Positions 25,237-33,975 of a DNA stretch of 64,000 nt are shown here, piece by piece. The notes below the pieces were generated by a model. That model made no database searches. It was given only the letters and a program-made list of their open reading frames with translations, and had not been told where the DNA came from. The position numbers and the translations under genes were made by a program. Numbering within the stretch: the first letter of the stretch is position 1; every line of letters begins with the position of its first letter. Source of the stretch: Caproicibacterium amylolyticum (lineage in GTDB: Bacteria > Bacillota > Clostridia > Oscillospirales > Acutalibacteraceae); assembly GCF_014467055.1 (NCBI RefSeq), contig NZ_CP060696.1, positions 1,798,001 to 1,862,000 on the forward strand. The letters run 5' to 3'.

Positions 25237-26121
25237 ATGCTGAAAAATGAACTGAAACGTGACTTCAAAGACATGCTTCACTGCAAGGAATTTTTCTTTG
25301 CACTTACACTGTCTTTCCTTATAATCTTCATTCCTTTAATCGTGAATTTAACTGCAGCATACAAAGCTGATATTACAACCATAAAGCCAGCTTTTGAATA
25401 TTGGGGAATTAGCGGCATTAGCTTTAAAAGCAACAGTGATATTGGTCCATTGAACAATGCGTTTTGTAATATGCTTTTCATTGGAATTCTATTCCCCTTT
25501 ATTTCATCATTTGCATATTCATCGCATTGTTTTGACGACAGAAGTCACGGCATCGCAAATATTATTTTACCCAGAACAGGTAAAAAGGTCTATTATACCG
25601 CTCAACTGATCACTTCATTTGTAAGTGGCTTTCTTGTTATATTTTTACCTCTTATTTTAGAACAGCTTGTACTTCTGATAAGCTTTCCAGCAACATCCTC
25701 TTATGATGTTTTTGGAAATGGCATTGTCGGCGATAATGTAATGAGAGTAAAATACAATTACACGCAAAATGGATTTTCTGTCTTTCAAATGAACTATCCT
25801 TATATCAGTAACTTCATTTACAGCTTAGTTCCGGCTTTCGGAGGCGCTTTCATGGCTGCGCTTTCGTTTTGCATCTCATTTTTCATAAAAAACAGTAAAG
25901 GAAGATTTTTGGTATTAACTCTGCCCGGAATCTTGTGGTTAGTCGGCGGATTTGCAAAGGACTATTTCGTAAGGACGGGGAATCAGATGGAAGGAACGAT
26001 GTTTATGATGTACCCTGTGGGTAATATCCTTTATTTTTTAGCATTTATACTCCTATTAACGGTTGTTTGTGCAATTCTTTTAACCGTCCATTGTGTTACA
26101 CAAAAGGATGAGTCCATATGA
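25237..26121 (+). CDS. ABC-2-type permease 1 of the cargo operon
   Basis: A 294-residue integral membrane protein. After a short amphipathic N-terminus (MLKNELKRDFKDMLHCKEFF) it has about six hydrophobic segments with a larger outside loop between TM1 and TM2, the ABC-2 layout. AAGGAG sets the ATG at 25237. Its stop overlaps the next start by 4 bases. Substrate unknown; lantibiotic-immunity type exporters have similar small permeases. Confidence 0.75.
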   Translation: MLKNELKRDFKDMLHCKEFFFALTLSFLIIFIPLIVNLTAAYKADITTIKPAFEYWGISGISFKSNSDIGPLNNAFCNMLFIGILFPFISSFAYSSHCFDDRSHGIANIILPRTGKKVYYTAQLITSFVSGFLVIFLPLILEQLVLLISFPATSSYDVFGNGIVGDNVMRVKYNYTQNGFSVFQMNYPYISNFIYSLVPAFGGAFMAALSFCISFFIKNSKGRFLVLTLPGILWLVGGFAKDYFVRTGNQMEGTMFMMYPVGNILYFLAFILLLTVVCAILLTVHCVTQKDESI

Positions 26122-26858
26122 TAAAAGAATATTACAGCTTAAGATTAAAAGATAAAAAAATGTGGATAGCTATTGCGATACCGTTAATTTACACATTAAT
26201 ACTATATCTGTTTCCACAGTTTGTTCCAACTACAACTTCACCAATTTGGTTGGATCTTGGCTTCAAAAACATGGGCATTTGCACAAGATTATTTTTTGAT
26301 GAAGCCATATTGGCATTTTTCTTAGTTCCTGTTTACATAATCTTTATTATGTTCAGCCATTCTTATTTTTTAAATGCCTCTGTGATTTACAGAATTGGAA
26401 GCATAGGACGACTGTGCCACAAATGGTTTTTAACTTCTCTCATTGATGCGGTAACTTTTAATATATATATATACGTATTAATGCTTTCCAGAGTTTTTTC
26501 CTTTAACTATACCGCAGAGCTCAATAAGTTTTCGCATATTTTGATAACAGCTTTCTTGCTTCAAACAGCAACCTTTTTCATCATTTCCATCATTCTGAAT
26601 GCACTAACTTTTGTGACTGGAAACAGTGCAATCGGAATCATTTTAATATTAGGAATTATACTTTACGAGTCACATTCAGGACTGGGTCCTGATGAATACT
26701 TTTTAGTTTCTCTTCTGACACCTCTTGCGATTTCGCCCGCCAGTATAAACGCAGCATTCCATTACGCCCTTTCTTCTGTCGCAGAAATTGCAGCAGCAAT
26801 TTTCCTTTTACCTCTTTTGGCGGAAAAGAAAGATTTTTTGGGAAGAAGGCATGACTAA
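26118..26858 (+). CDS. ABC-2-type permease 2 of the cargo operon
   Basis: A 246-residue membrane protein with about six hydrophobic segments, starting MIKEYYSLRLKDKKMWIAIA. Its sequence differs from the permeases on either side, so the three are not recent duplicates. It overlaps the upstream gene by an ATGA and is followed 2 bp later by permease 3. Confidence 0.7.
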   Translation: MIKEYYSLRLKDKKMWIAIAIPLIYTLILYLFPQFVPTTTSPIWLDLGFKNMGICTRLFFDEAILAFFLVPVYIIFIMFSHSYFLNASVIYRIGSIGRLCHKWFLTSLIDAVTFNIYIYVLMLSRVFSFNYTAELNKFSHILITAFLLQTATFFIISIILNALTFVTGNSAIGIILILGIILYESHSGLGPDEYFLVSLLTPLAISPASINAAFHYALSSVAEIAAAIFLLPLLAEKKDFLGRRHD

Positions 26859-26860
26859 GT

Positions 26861-27658
26861 ATGAAAAAAAGAAAGTTTATGTCATTTATTGCGCCGTGCT
26901 TCATTTGTTTGCTGCTGTTTGTTTTTTTGGTTTTCGCTAGCCTACATACTTTTGACAAAAATTTGCCCTATTTATTTCTTCGTGTTTTTAAAGGCTCAGA
27001 TTTAACATTCAACATACTGCCTGCCTTTCTTATTCAAATGGTTCCCAGTATACTTGTCTTATATGTATTTTCTGGCGTCTTCTTAGCTGACTATGAAACT
27101 AACTACGTTTATGTTTTCACTAGAGTAGGCAGCAAGCAGAAATGGCTGCTCCAAAAAACTCTGGAATTACTTTTCAAAATAATGCTTACTTATGCACTGG
27201 CATTCGCGGCTGCATTTGTATTAGGAGTTTTTTCTGGATTTTCTGATAAAGTGAATTCCTCGGGAATCTATATAAAACTGTTTTTGTTTCAATCATTAAC
27301 AATGTTTTTCATGATTTTTTTAGAGAACTTTTTATCTCTGAGCTTTGGCAGGGCAAAGTCCTTTTTGATTTTCATGATCTTCTATTTTTCATTCACCACC
27401 TTAACAACACAACTCGCAAACACAAGTACGGCTGGAAATGTAATTGTTTCACTGCTGCCCACCAGCAGCCAAATGTACTTTTGGCACTGTGACAGTCCAC
27501 AGATACAGAATATCAGTGACGGGCAAACTATAAACGGCTTTACGTCAGTCTTTTCTTTTGTCTGGCTGACTGTCTGTTTTGCAGTTTCCTACCTAGTCTG
27601 TTCCATTGTTTTAAAGAAAAAAGATTTAATTGTTCTTGTAAAAGGAGAATCAGAATGA
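26861..27658 (+). CDS. ABC-2-type permease 3 of the cargo operon
   Basis: A 265-residue membrane protein with about six hydrophobic segments. The segment 'YETNYVYVFTRVGSKQKWLL' resembles the cytoplasmic coupling region of ABC-2 permeases. It overlaps the ATPase gene by ATGA, indicating stoichiometric expression. Confidence 0.7.
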   Translation: MKKRKFMSFIAPCFICLLLFVFLVFASLHTFDKNLPYLFLRVFKGSDLTFNILPAFLIQMVPSILVLYVFSGVFLADYETNYVYVFTRVGSKQKWLLQKTLELLFKIMLTYALAFAAAFVLGVFSGFSDKVNSSGIYIKLFLFQSLTMFFMIFLENFLSLSFGRAKSFLIFMIFYFSFTTLTTQLANTSTAGNVIVSLLPTSSQMYFWHCDSPQIQNISDGQTINGFTSVFSFVWLTVCFAVSYLVCSIVLKKKDLIVLVKGESE

Positions 27659-28302
27659 ACGCTGTTGAAATAAATGACTTAACTAAAGTCTTAAAAGGAA
27701 GAACGGTGCTGTCTCATATCACGCTAAATCTTGAGCAGGGTGGCAGCTACGGTTTTTATGGCCACAACGGTTCTGGAAAATCCATGCTTTTTCGTGCGAT
27801 AGCTGGGTTAATCCATCCGACAGAGGGTACTGTAAAAGTTTTTGGCAAACAGCTCGGCACAGACATTTCCTTTCCGGAAAGCATGGGCCTCATCATAGAA
27901 AATGTTGGGTTCTGGTCTTACTACACCGGATTTGAAAACTTAAAGGTGCTTGCCTCCATAAAGCATATTGCTACAGAAGATGACATTAAAAATGTAATGA
28001 GGCAGGTTGCGCTTGACCCGGAAGACACCCGCACTTACAAAAAATACTCACTTGGCATGAAACAGAAGCTTGCCATTGCTCAGGCTGTCATGGAAAAACC
28101 TCAGCTTATCATTTTAGACGAGCCGACCAACGCTCTGGACGAAGAAGCGGTTGACGCTGTGCGCAAACTGATAAGAGGTGAACAGGAACAGCGCGGCGCT
28201 ACTGTTTTAATAGCTAGTCATAACAAAGAGGACTTAAAGCAGATGTGTGACAAGTTCTACAAAATGAATGACGGCAAATTGGAAGAAGGCGACCTACAGT
28301 AA
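27655..28302 (+). CDS. ABC transporter ATP-binding protein of the cargo operon
   Basis: A 215-residue ATPase with Walker A GHNGSGKS (~37-44), Q/E-loop region 'MGLIIENVGFW', signature YSLGMKQKL, Walker B LIILDEPTNALDE and H-loop IASHN. The variant signature LGMKQ is typical of the BcrA/NatA-like export and immunity class. All catalytic motifs are intact. It is the only ATPase for three permeases and overlaps its neighbours on both sides. Confidence 0.93.
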   Translation: MNAVEINDLTKVLKGRTVLSHITLNLEQGGSYGFYGHNGSGKSMLFRAIAGLIHPTEGTVKVFGKQLGTDISFPESMGLIIENVGFWSYYTGFENLKVLASIKHIATEDDIKNVMRQVALDPEDTRTYKKYSLGMKQKLAIAQAVMEKPQLIILDEPTNALDEEAVDAVRKLIRGEQEQRGATVLIASHNKEDLKQMCDKFYKMNDGKLEEGDLQ

Positions 28303-28988
28303 TGAAATTGAAATGGCACCTTGTTCCCTTGGCAATACTGCTTGTCGCTGTCATTACCGCCGGAGTTGTACGCAGTTCCTACACAGATGTAATCAGTAAG
28401 GAATACCAGACTTATCAATTTTCTTCTTCCCTTTATGACAGCATTAAAGCGATATTCAAGAAGAATAAAATCAAAGATGAAGAGGATTTAATCAATCAGT
28501 CCGACCTGATTATAAAAGGGAAGTTCACTGGTGAAAGGAAAATAACTGAACAGGTTTTTTATTCCACTGTAACAGCAGAGGATGTTTACAAAGGTGATGA
28601 AAGTCTTAAAGGACAGGAAATAATTTATACTGAATCGATTTCAACTTTTAAGGAAAGAAAATTTTTAAATAGCGCAAGTTACATGTGCCTGCCTCTGCAA
28701 AAAGATCGGGAGTATATACTTCTGCTTAAAAAATATCCCTTTAACAAAGCCCGTAAACTTGACGACATTCAAAAAAAGCAGTATTACCTTATAACAAACA
28801 CGTCAGTTGGCTGTTTTCCGCTCGATAACCCAAAACAAACAAAATTTTTTAAATATGAAGATGAACTTTCACAAAAAACAACACTGGATACTATGAAAGG
28901 GCTTGACATTTACGCTTCGTCAAAATCTCAGCTTGACGAATACTACAACCTCAAAAACAAAGTCTTGTCACTGCTCAAAATTTCGTGA
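28302..28988 (+). CDS. Membrane-anchored protein closing the cargo operon
   Basis: A 228-residue protein with a short N-terminal membrane segment (LVPLAILLVAVITAGVV) and an outside domain. The core 'LINQSDLIIKGKFTGE', 'STVTAEDVYKGDESLKGQEI' and 'LPLQKDREYILLLKKY' resembles by eye the beta-barrel (OB/NTR-like) domain found in many secreted Firmicutes proteins. No enzyme motif is seen. It starts within the stop of the ATPase gene (TAATG). It could be an immunity lipoprotein-like partner or accessory subunit. Confidence 0.65.
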   Translation: MKLKWHLVPLAILLVAVITAGVVRSSYTDVISKEYQTYQFSSSLYDSIKAIFKKNKIKDEEDLINQSDLIIKGKFTGERKITEQVFYSTVTAEDVYKGDESLKGQEIIYTESISTFKERKFLNSASYMCLPLQKDREYILLLKKYPFNKARKLDDIQKKQYYLITNTSVGCFPLDNPKQTKFFKYEDELSQKTTLDTMKGLDIYASSKSQLDEYYNLKNKVLSLLKIS

Positions 28989-29051
28989 ATCTGCACTTTC
29001 ACATTAGTTTGATACAATACAAAAAATCTCTCAAACGCTGGCTTCGAACTG

Positions 29052-29098
29052 CACCCCATTTGTTAGACAGTATGATGTACTATCTAACAAATGGGGTG
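29052..29098. repeat. Perfect 16-bp inverted repeat near the right end
   Basis: CACCCCATTTGTTAGA (29052-29067) and TCTAACAAATGGGGTG (29083-29098) are exact inverse copies around a 15-base loop. It may terminate the cargo operon (GACTTTT follows) or be fused IS-type ends. Nothing else is seen in the gene-free stretch 28989-29368. Confidence 0.6.
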
Positions 29099-29368
29099 AC
29101 TTTTATGCCTACGGCAGCACCGAATAAGATAAGGTACAATAAGTTGCACAAATTCAAAAAGGTGTAAAAAGAGCGAGGTTTTCAGGTCTCGATAGCGTAT
29201 AACAAACTTGCATACATGCGTACATAATATCCATCATACTCGCCACAAGCAAAACACAGGATTTCATTATGTACTACATTCTGATACCTTCTCCATAGCT
29301 GTTAGGTATGGAAAAAATAGCGCTTACCGTTATAAAGCACGATTTTATATATCTGTAAGGCTGACAAG

Positions 29369-29387
29369 TAGAACCGTTTTAGAACCG
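29369..29387 (+). repeat. Right attachment repeat (attR core)
   Basis: Second exact copy of TAGAACCGTTTTAGAACCG, in the same orientation as the left copy, directly before the guaA terminator. Confidence 0.85.
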
Positions 29388-29398
29388 ATAGGCAAAAT

Positions 29399-29440
29399 AA
29401 AAAGCTGAAAGCCGTTGAAACTAATAGGCTTTCAGCTTTT
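29399..29440 (-). terminator. guaA terminator
   Basis: AAAAGCTGAAAGCC / GGCTTTCAGCTTTT stem with a T-rich tract on the minus strand, just after the guaA stop. Confidence 0.88.
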
Positions 29441-29446
29441 GCTATC

Positions 29447-30988
29447 TTACTCCCACTCGATTGTGGCGGGTGGCTTGGACGTAATGTCGTACACAACACG
29501 ATTTACACCTTTTACCTCATTGATAATGCGCTCACTGGACTTTTCAAGCACATCATAAGGAATGCGTGCCCAGTCTGCCGTCATAAAGTCACTGGTCGCA
29601 ACGCCGCGCAGTGCAACCGTGTAATCATACGTTCTGCCGTCACCCATAACACCAACACTGCGCATATTGGTCAGTACAGCGAAGTACTGACTGATTTTTT
29701 TGTTCAAGCCGGCATTGGCCACTTCTTCGCGGAAAATCGCGTCCGCATCCTGCAGAGTAGCAATCTTTTCAGCAGTAATCTCGCCCAAAATGCGAATAGC
29801 AAGTCCCGGACCCGGGAATGGCTGGCGCCATACCAGATTTTCCGGAATACCAAGCTGCGTACCGACTTCGCGGACTTCGTCTTTAAAAAGGTCTCGCAGA
29901 GGCTCGATAATACCCTCAAAGCCAACGTCCTCCGGTAATCCGCCGACATTGTGGTGGCTTTTAATCGTTGCGGAGTTGCCTACGCCGCTTTCAACTACAT
30001 CTGGGTAAATTGTACCCTGGCACAAAAAGTCCATTTTACCAAGCTTTCTGGATTCCGCCTCAAACGTGCGGATAAACCCTTCCCCGATGATTTTACGCTT
30101 CTTTTCCGGGTCAGTCACTCCCTGCAATTTCCGCAGAAACTGCTCACCGGCATTGACGCGAATCAGGTTCATATCAAACTGCTTGCGGAAAATCGTTTCA
30201 ACCTGGTCGCCCTCGTCTTTGCGGAGCATACCATGGTCCACAAAAATGCAGGTCAGGTTTTTGCCGATTGCCTTGTGTACAAGCACCGCCGCAACAGAAC
30301 TGTCCACACCGCCGGAAAGTGCGCAAAGCACTTTTTTGTTCCCGACTTTCTCCTGAATTTCCTGAATTGTCTGCTCAATAAAGGAGGACATCACCCAATC
30401 GCCCTTGCATTCACAAATATTGAACAGGAAATTTTTCAGAATCTGCTGGCCAAATTCCGTATGCTGCACTTCCGGATGAAACTGCACAGCATACAGCTTC
30501 TGCTCCGGATTCTCCATTGCGGAAATCGGGCAGGATTTGGAATCAGCCGTCACCCGGAAGCCCGCCGGCACTTCTGTAATGCGGTCGGTATGGCTCATCC
30601 AGCAGGCGGATGTTTTCGGCACCTGCTGAAACAGCGGACTTTCCGCATCCGTTACAGAAAATTCCGTTTTGCCGTACTCGCTCACTTCGCAGCCGCCAAC
30701 CTTGCCGTCCAGTGTATACGCCATCAGCTGGGCACCATAACAGATTCCCAACACAGGAACGCCCATTTCAAAAAGCGCTTTTTCACAGTGCGGTGATTTT
30801 TCGTCATAAACGGAGTTCGGACCGCCGGTCAGGATAATACCTTTATAGTTCTTTTTTGCAAGCTCCTTCACCGGTGTTTTATAGCTTTTAATTTCACAGT
30901 AGACGCTGCATTCACGCACACGCCGTGCAATCAGCTGGCAATACTGGCCGCCAAAATCCAGCACCAGCACTGCTTCATTATTTACCAT
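29447..30988 (-). CDS. guaA: GMP synthase (glutamine-hydrolysing)
   Basis: A 513-residue enzyme converting XMP to GMP with ATP and glutamine. The N-terminal class I amidotransferase domain has Cys in [10 protein letters not shown] and the His-x-Glu of FHPEVQHT; the ATP pyrophosphatase domain has the P-loop [12 protein letters not shown]; the dimerisation domain ends with PPATIEWE. Full length. It lies downstream of purA with a possible terminator between. The adjacent mobile element leaves its 3' end and terminator intact. Confidence 0.98.
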   Translation of the reverse strand: MVNNEAVLVLDFGGQYCQLIARRVRECSVYCEIKSYKTPVKELAKKNYKGIILTGGPNSVYDEKSPHCEKALFEMGVPVLGICYGAQLMAYTLDGKVGGCEVSEYGKTEFSVTDAESPLFQQVPKTSACWMSHTDRITEVPAGFRVTADSKSCPISAMENPEQKLYAVQFHPEVQHTEFGQQILKNFLFNICECKGDWVMSSFIEQTIQEIQEKVGNKKVLCALSGGVDSSVAAVLVHKAIGKNLTCIFVDHGMLRKDEGDQVETIFRKQFDMNLIRVNAGEQFLRKLQGVTDPEKKRKIIGEGFIRTFEAESRKLGKMDFLCQGTIYPDVVESGVGNSATIKSHHNVGGLPEDVGFEGIIEPLRDLFKDEVREVGTQLGIPENLVWRQPFPGPGLAIRILGEITAEKIATLQDADAIFREEVANAGLNKKISQYFAVLTNMRSVGVMGDGRTYDYTVALRGVATSDFMTADWARIPYDVLEKSSERIINEVKGVNRVVYDITSKPPATIEWE

Positions 30989-31018
30989 TCACGTAACCTG
31001 CTTTCCTGTTGAAATAAA

Positions 31019-31056
31019 AGGGCGCCAACACCCGAATTGCGTGTGCTGACGCTCGG
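31019..31056 (-). terminator. Probable purA terminator
   Basis: On the minus strand GCGTCAGCACAC pairs, with two wobbles and one mismatch, with GGGTGTTGGCGC, followed by CCTTTTATTTC, in the 79-bp gap between purA and guaA. Confidence 0.5.
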
Positions 31057-31067
31057 TACTTTGAAAT

Positions 31068-32345
31068 TTAACGGAAGATAATGTCGCTGCGCTTCGGGCC
31101 GTTTGAGAGAATCTTAAACGGCACACCAACTGCCTTTTCCGCAAAATCAATATACTTGCGGCAGTTCTCCGGCAGTTCTTCATAAGTCTTGATACCGCGG
31201 ACATCGCATTTCCAGCCGGGCAGTTTTTCAAAAATCGGCTTGCAGCGCTTCAGCTGCGGCGTTGGCGGGAAGTAGTCAATACGCTTGCCGTCCAACTCAT
31301 AGGCAACGCACACCGGAATTTCATCCAGATAGCCCAGTGCATCCAGAACGGTAAATGCAACCTGTGTTGCGCCCTGCGCCTGGCAGCCATAACGGGTTGC
31401 AACCAAGTCTAGCCAACCCATGCGGCGCGGACGGCCGGTTGTTGCACCGTACTCGCCACCGTCACCGCCGCGGCGGCGAAGCTCGTCCGCTTCCTCGCCG
31501 AAGATCTCGCTGACAAACTCGCCTGCACCAACGGCACTGGAGTATGCCTTCACAACGGTAATCACATCTTTAATTTCATACGGCGGAACGCCCGCGCCAA
31601 CCGCACCGTAACCGGCCAGTGTGGAGCTGGAGGTCACCATCGGGTAAATGCCCCAGTCGGGGTCTTTCAAAGAGCCAAGCTGACCCTCCAACAGAATGGT
31701 CTTGCCTTGCTTAACTGCATCGTGCAGCATGGTAAAGGTATCCGCCACGTACGGCAGCAGCATTTCCTTGTACTCCATGAGCTTTTCGTAAACATCGTCC
31801 GCCTGCAGTTCCGGCTGATGATAAAGGTCGCGGAACAGTACGTTTTTAATGGAAAGGACATGGTCAATTTTTTCACGAATGCTTGCTTCGTCGTCAAAAA
31901 GTTCGGCTACCTGAAAACCGATTTTTGCATATTTATCCGAATAGAAAGGTGCAATACCGCTCTTGGTGGATCCAAAGGATTTGCCGGCAAGGCGGGCTTC
32001 TTCAAAGCTATCCAGCTGAATATGATAAGGCATAACCAACTGTGCGCGGTCAGAAACCACAACATGCGGCTTCGGAACTCCGCGGGACTCAATTTCTGTG
32101 ATTTCCTGAACCAACTTTTCCGGGCTTAAAGCCACGCCGTTGCCAATCACATTGGTAACGTGCTCGTAAAACACGCCGGAGGGAAGCTGATGCAGAGCGA
32201 ATTTACCATACTGATTTACGATTGTATGGCCGGCGTTGCAGCCACCCTGAAAGCGGACGACAAAATCGGCTTTTTGGGCTTCAACATCTGTAATCTTGCC
32301 CTTTCCCTCGTCGCCCCAGTTTGCGCCTACAATTGCTTTAATCAT
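31068..32345 (-). CDS. purA: Adenylosuccinate synthetase
   Basis: A 425-residue GTP-dependent enzyme joining IMP and aspartate, first committed step to AMP. Motifs: 'VGANWGDEGKGKITD' with the GDEGKGK loop at the N-terminus and 'TTGRPRRMGWLDLV' near the middle. The start at 32345 (MIKAIVGANWGD) matches the family and has TGGAG upstream; the frame is open 19 more codons. It belongs to a purine block with purB, purF, purC and guaA. Confidence 0.97.
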   Translation of the reverse strand: MIKAIVGANWGDEGKGKITDVEAQKADFVVRFQGGCNAGHTIVNQYGKFALHQLPSGVFYEHVTNVIGNGVALSPEKLVQEITEIESRGVPKPHVVVSDRAQLVMPYHIQLDSFEEARLAGKSFGSTKSGIAPFYSDKYAKIGFQVAELFDDEASIREKIDHVLSIKNVLFRDLYHQPELQADDVYEKLMEYKEMLLPYVADTFTMLHDAVKQGKTILLEGQLGSLKDPDWGIYPMVTSSSTLAGYGAVGAGVPPYEIKDVITVVKAYSSAVGAGEFVSEIFGEEADELRRRGGDGGEYGATTGRPRRMGWLDLVATRYGCQAQGATQVAFTVLDALGYLDEIPVCVAYELDGKRIDYFPPTPQLKRCKPIFEKLPGWKCDVRGIKTYEELPENCRKYIDFAEKAVGVPFKILSNGPKRSDIIFR

Positions 32346-32502
32346 AGTAAAACTCCATATTTTGCCGCGCCGCTGCGGACAGATCATTTTCTTTTCAGAC
32401 ACTGCACATCAAACGTGCCGGCTGCCATGCGGCTGGATTTTGGCAGCGCTTTATAAACACAGTTTAACATAAAAACATACGAAAGTAAACGCTTTAAGCA
32501 GT

Positions 32503-33933
32503 TTATACGTTGATTGAAACCGCGTCATCTGAAACGCCGCTGTACTTCGTTAAAACTGGTGCGACTGTTTCTTCCAGAAACTCCACCGTCTGCTGCGGTG
32601 CGCGTCCGACATACTTTTCCGGTTTAACGACTTCCTTCAGTTCCTCCAGTGTCACACCAAACAGCGGGTCGCCTGCAATGCGCTGCAGCAAATCGTTTTC
32701 GCCGCCCTCTTCCTTGACCACCTTGCTGGCAGCCATAGAGTGCTGGCGAATCCGTTCGTGCAGTTGCTGGCGGTCACCGCCGCGCTTTACTGCGTCCATC
32801 ATGATGTTTTCCGTTGCCATAAACGGCAGCTCGCGGGAAAGATGCTGTGTAATTACTTTCGGGTAAACAACCAGACCATCCGCAACATTGCGGTACAGAT
32901 TCAGAATACCATCCACCGCAAGGAACGCCTCCGGCACGGAAATGCGCTTGTTGGCGGAATCGTCCAGTGTCCGCTCAAACCACTGTGTAGAAGCGGTCAT
33001 GGCCGGGTTCAGCGCATCTGCAATCACATAGCGGGAAAGTGACGCAATGCGTTCACTGCGCATCGGGTTGCGTTTGTACGCCATTGCGGAAGAACCAATC
33101 TGGTTTTTCTCAAACGGCTCCTCTACTTCCTTGAGGTGCTGCAGCAGGCGGATGTCATTGCTGAACTTTGCCGCGCTCTGTGCAATGCCCGAAAGCACAT
33201 TCAAAACCTGACTGTCCAGTTTGCGGGAATAGGTCTGGCCGGAAACCGGGAATACACCGGCGTAGCCCATCTTTTCCGCAATCTTTTTATCCAGAGCCTT
33301 CACCTTTTCATGGTCGCCGTCAAACAACTCCAAAAAACTTGCCTGTGTGCCGGTGGTGCCCTTGCTGCCAAGCAGCTTTGCTTTGCTCAGCTGGTACTGC
33401 ACATCCTCCAAATCCATCAGCAGGTCCTGCATCCACAAAGTTGCACGCTTGCCGACGGTGGTGGGCTGGGCAGGCTGAAAATGCGTAAAAGCAAGGGTCG
33501 GCTGGTCTTTTTGCCCGCGTGCAAATTTAGAAAGCACACGCAGCACATTAACCAGCTTTTCCTCTACAATTTTGAGCGCTTCGGTCATGATAATAATGTC
33601 GGTATTGTCGCCGACATAGCAGGAAGTTGCGCCCAGGTGAATAATCGGCTCCGCCTTGGGGCACTGCACGCCAAAAGCATACACATGGCTCATTACGTCA
33701 TGGCGCACTTCTTTTTCGCGTGCTTCTGCAACCTCATAGTTAATATCATCCTGATGCGCTTTCATTTCGTCAATCTGTTCCTTCGTTACTGGCAGACCCA
33801 GTTCCATTTCGGACTCCGCCAGCGCAATCCACAGGCGGCGCCAGGTACGAAACTTTTTGTCCGGAGAGAACAGATATTTCATTTCTTTGTCCGCATAACG
33901 CGCAGAAAGCGGAGATTCATACGTATCCTTCAA
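32503..33933 (-). CDS. purB: Adenylosuccinate lyase
   Basis: A 476-residue fumarase/aspartase-superfamily lyase acting twice in purine synthesis (SAICAR and adenylosuccinate cleavage). The superfamily signature SSAMAYKRNP carries the catalytic Ser loop; 'THFQPAQPTTVGKR' holds the catalytic His region. Length is on the long side of the family and typical of the clostridial type. It is 42 bp downstream of purF. Confidence 0.97.
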   Translation of the reverse strand: MKDTYESPLSARYADKEMKYLFSPDKKFRTWRRLWIALAESEMELGLPVTKEQIDEMKAHQDDINYEVAEAREKEVRHDVMSHVYAFGVQCPKAEPIIHLGATSCYVGDNTDIIIMTEALKIVEEKLVNVLRVLSKFARGQKDQPTLAFTHFQPAQPTTVGKRATLWMQDLLMDLEDVQYQLSKAKLLGSKGTTGTQASFLELFDGDHEKVKALDKKIAEKMGYAGVFPVSGQTYSRKLDSQVLNVLSGIAQSAAKFSNDIRLLQHLKEVEEPFEKNQIGSSAMAYKRNPMRSERIASLSRYVIADALNPAMTASTQWFERTLDDSANKRISVPEAFLAVDGILNLYRNVADGLVVYPKVITQHLSRELPFMATENIMMDAVKRGGDRQQLHERIRQHSMAASKVVKEEGGENDLLQRIAGDPLFGVTLEELKEVVKPEKYVGRAPQQTVEFLEETVAPVLTKYSGVSDDAVSINV

Positions 33934-33975
33934 GTACAGAGTTCCTCCTTGTAAAAGGTTTTATGCGGCAGCGGT

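Larger units (their letters stand above)
17710..29387. mobile_element. Integrative element (~11.7 kb) next to guaA
   Basis: The 19-bp sequence TAGAACCGTTTTAGAACCG occurs exactly at 17710-17728 and 29369-29387 and bounds a block with integrase, XRE repressor, excisionase-like protein, P4-type helicase, two small probable DNA-binding proteins, an IS3-family copy, decayed fragments and an ABC-transporter cargo operon. The block is visibly more AT-rich than its flanks. The right end lies 60 bp past the guaA stop, beyond its terminator. It looks like a mobilizable or satellite-type island; no relaxase, conjugation or capsid genes are present. Confidence 0.88.

Noticed and set aside
28985..29167. 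60-codon frame after the cargo operon
   Set aside because: It crosses the perfect inverted repeat and lacks a Shine-Dalgarno.
29369..29446. Attachment site inside the 3' end of guaA
   Set aside because: The repeat ends 60 bp before the guaA stop position and the terminator lies between, so the gene is not part of the site.
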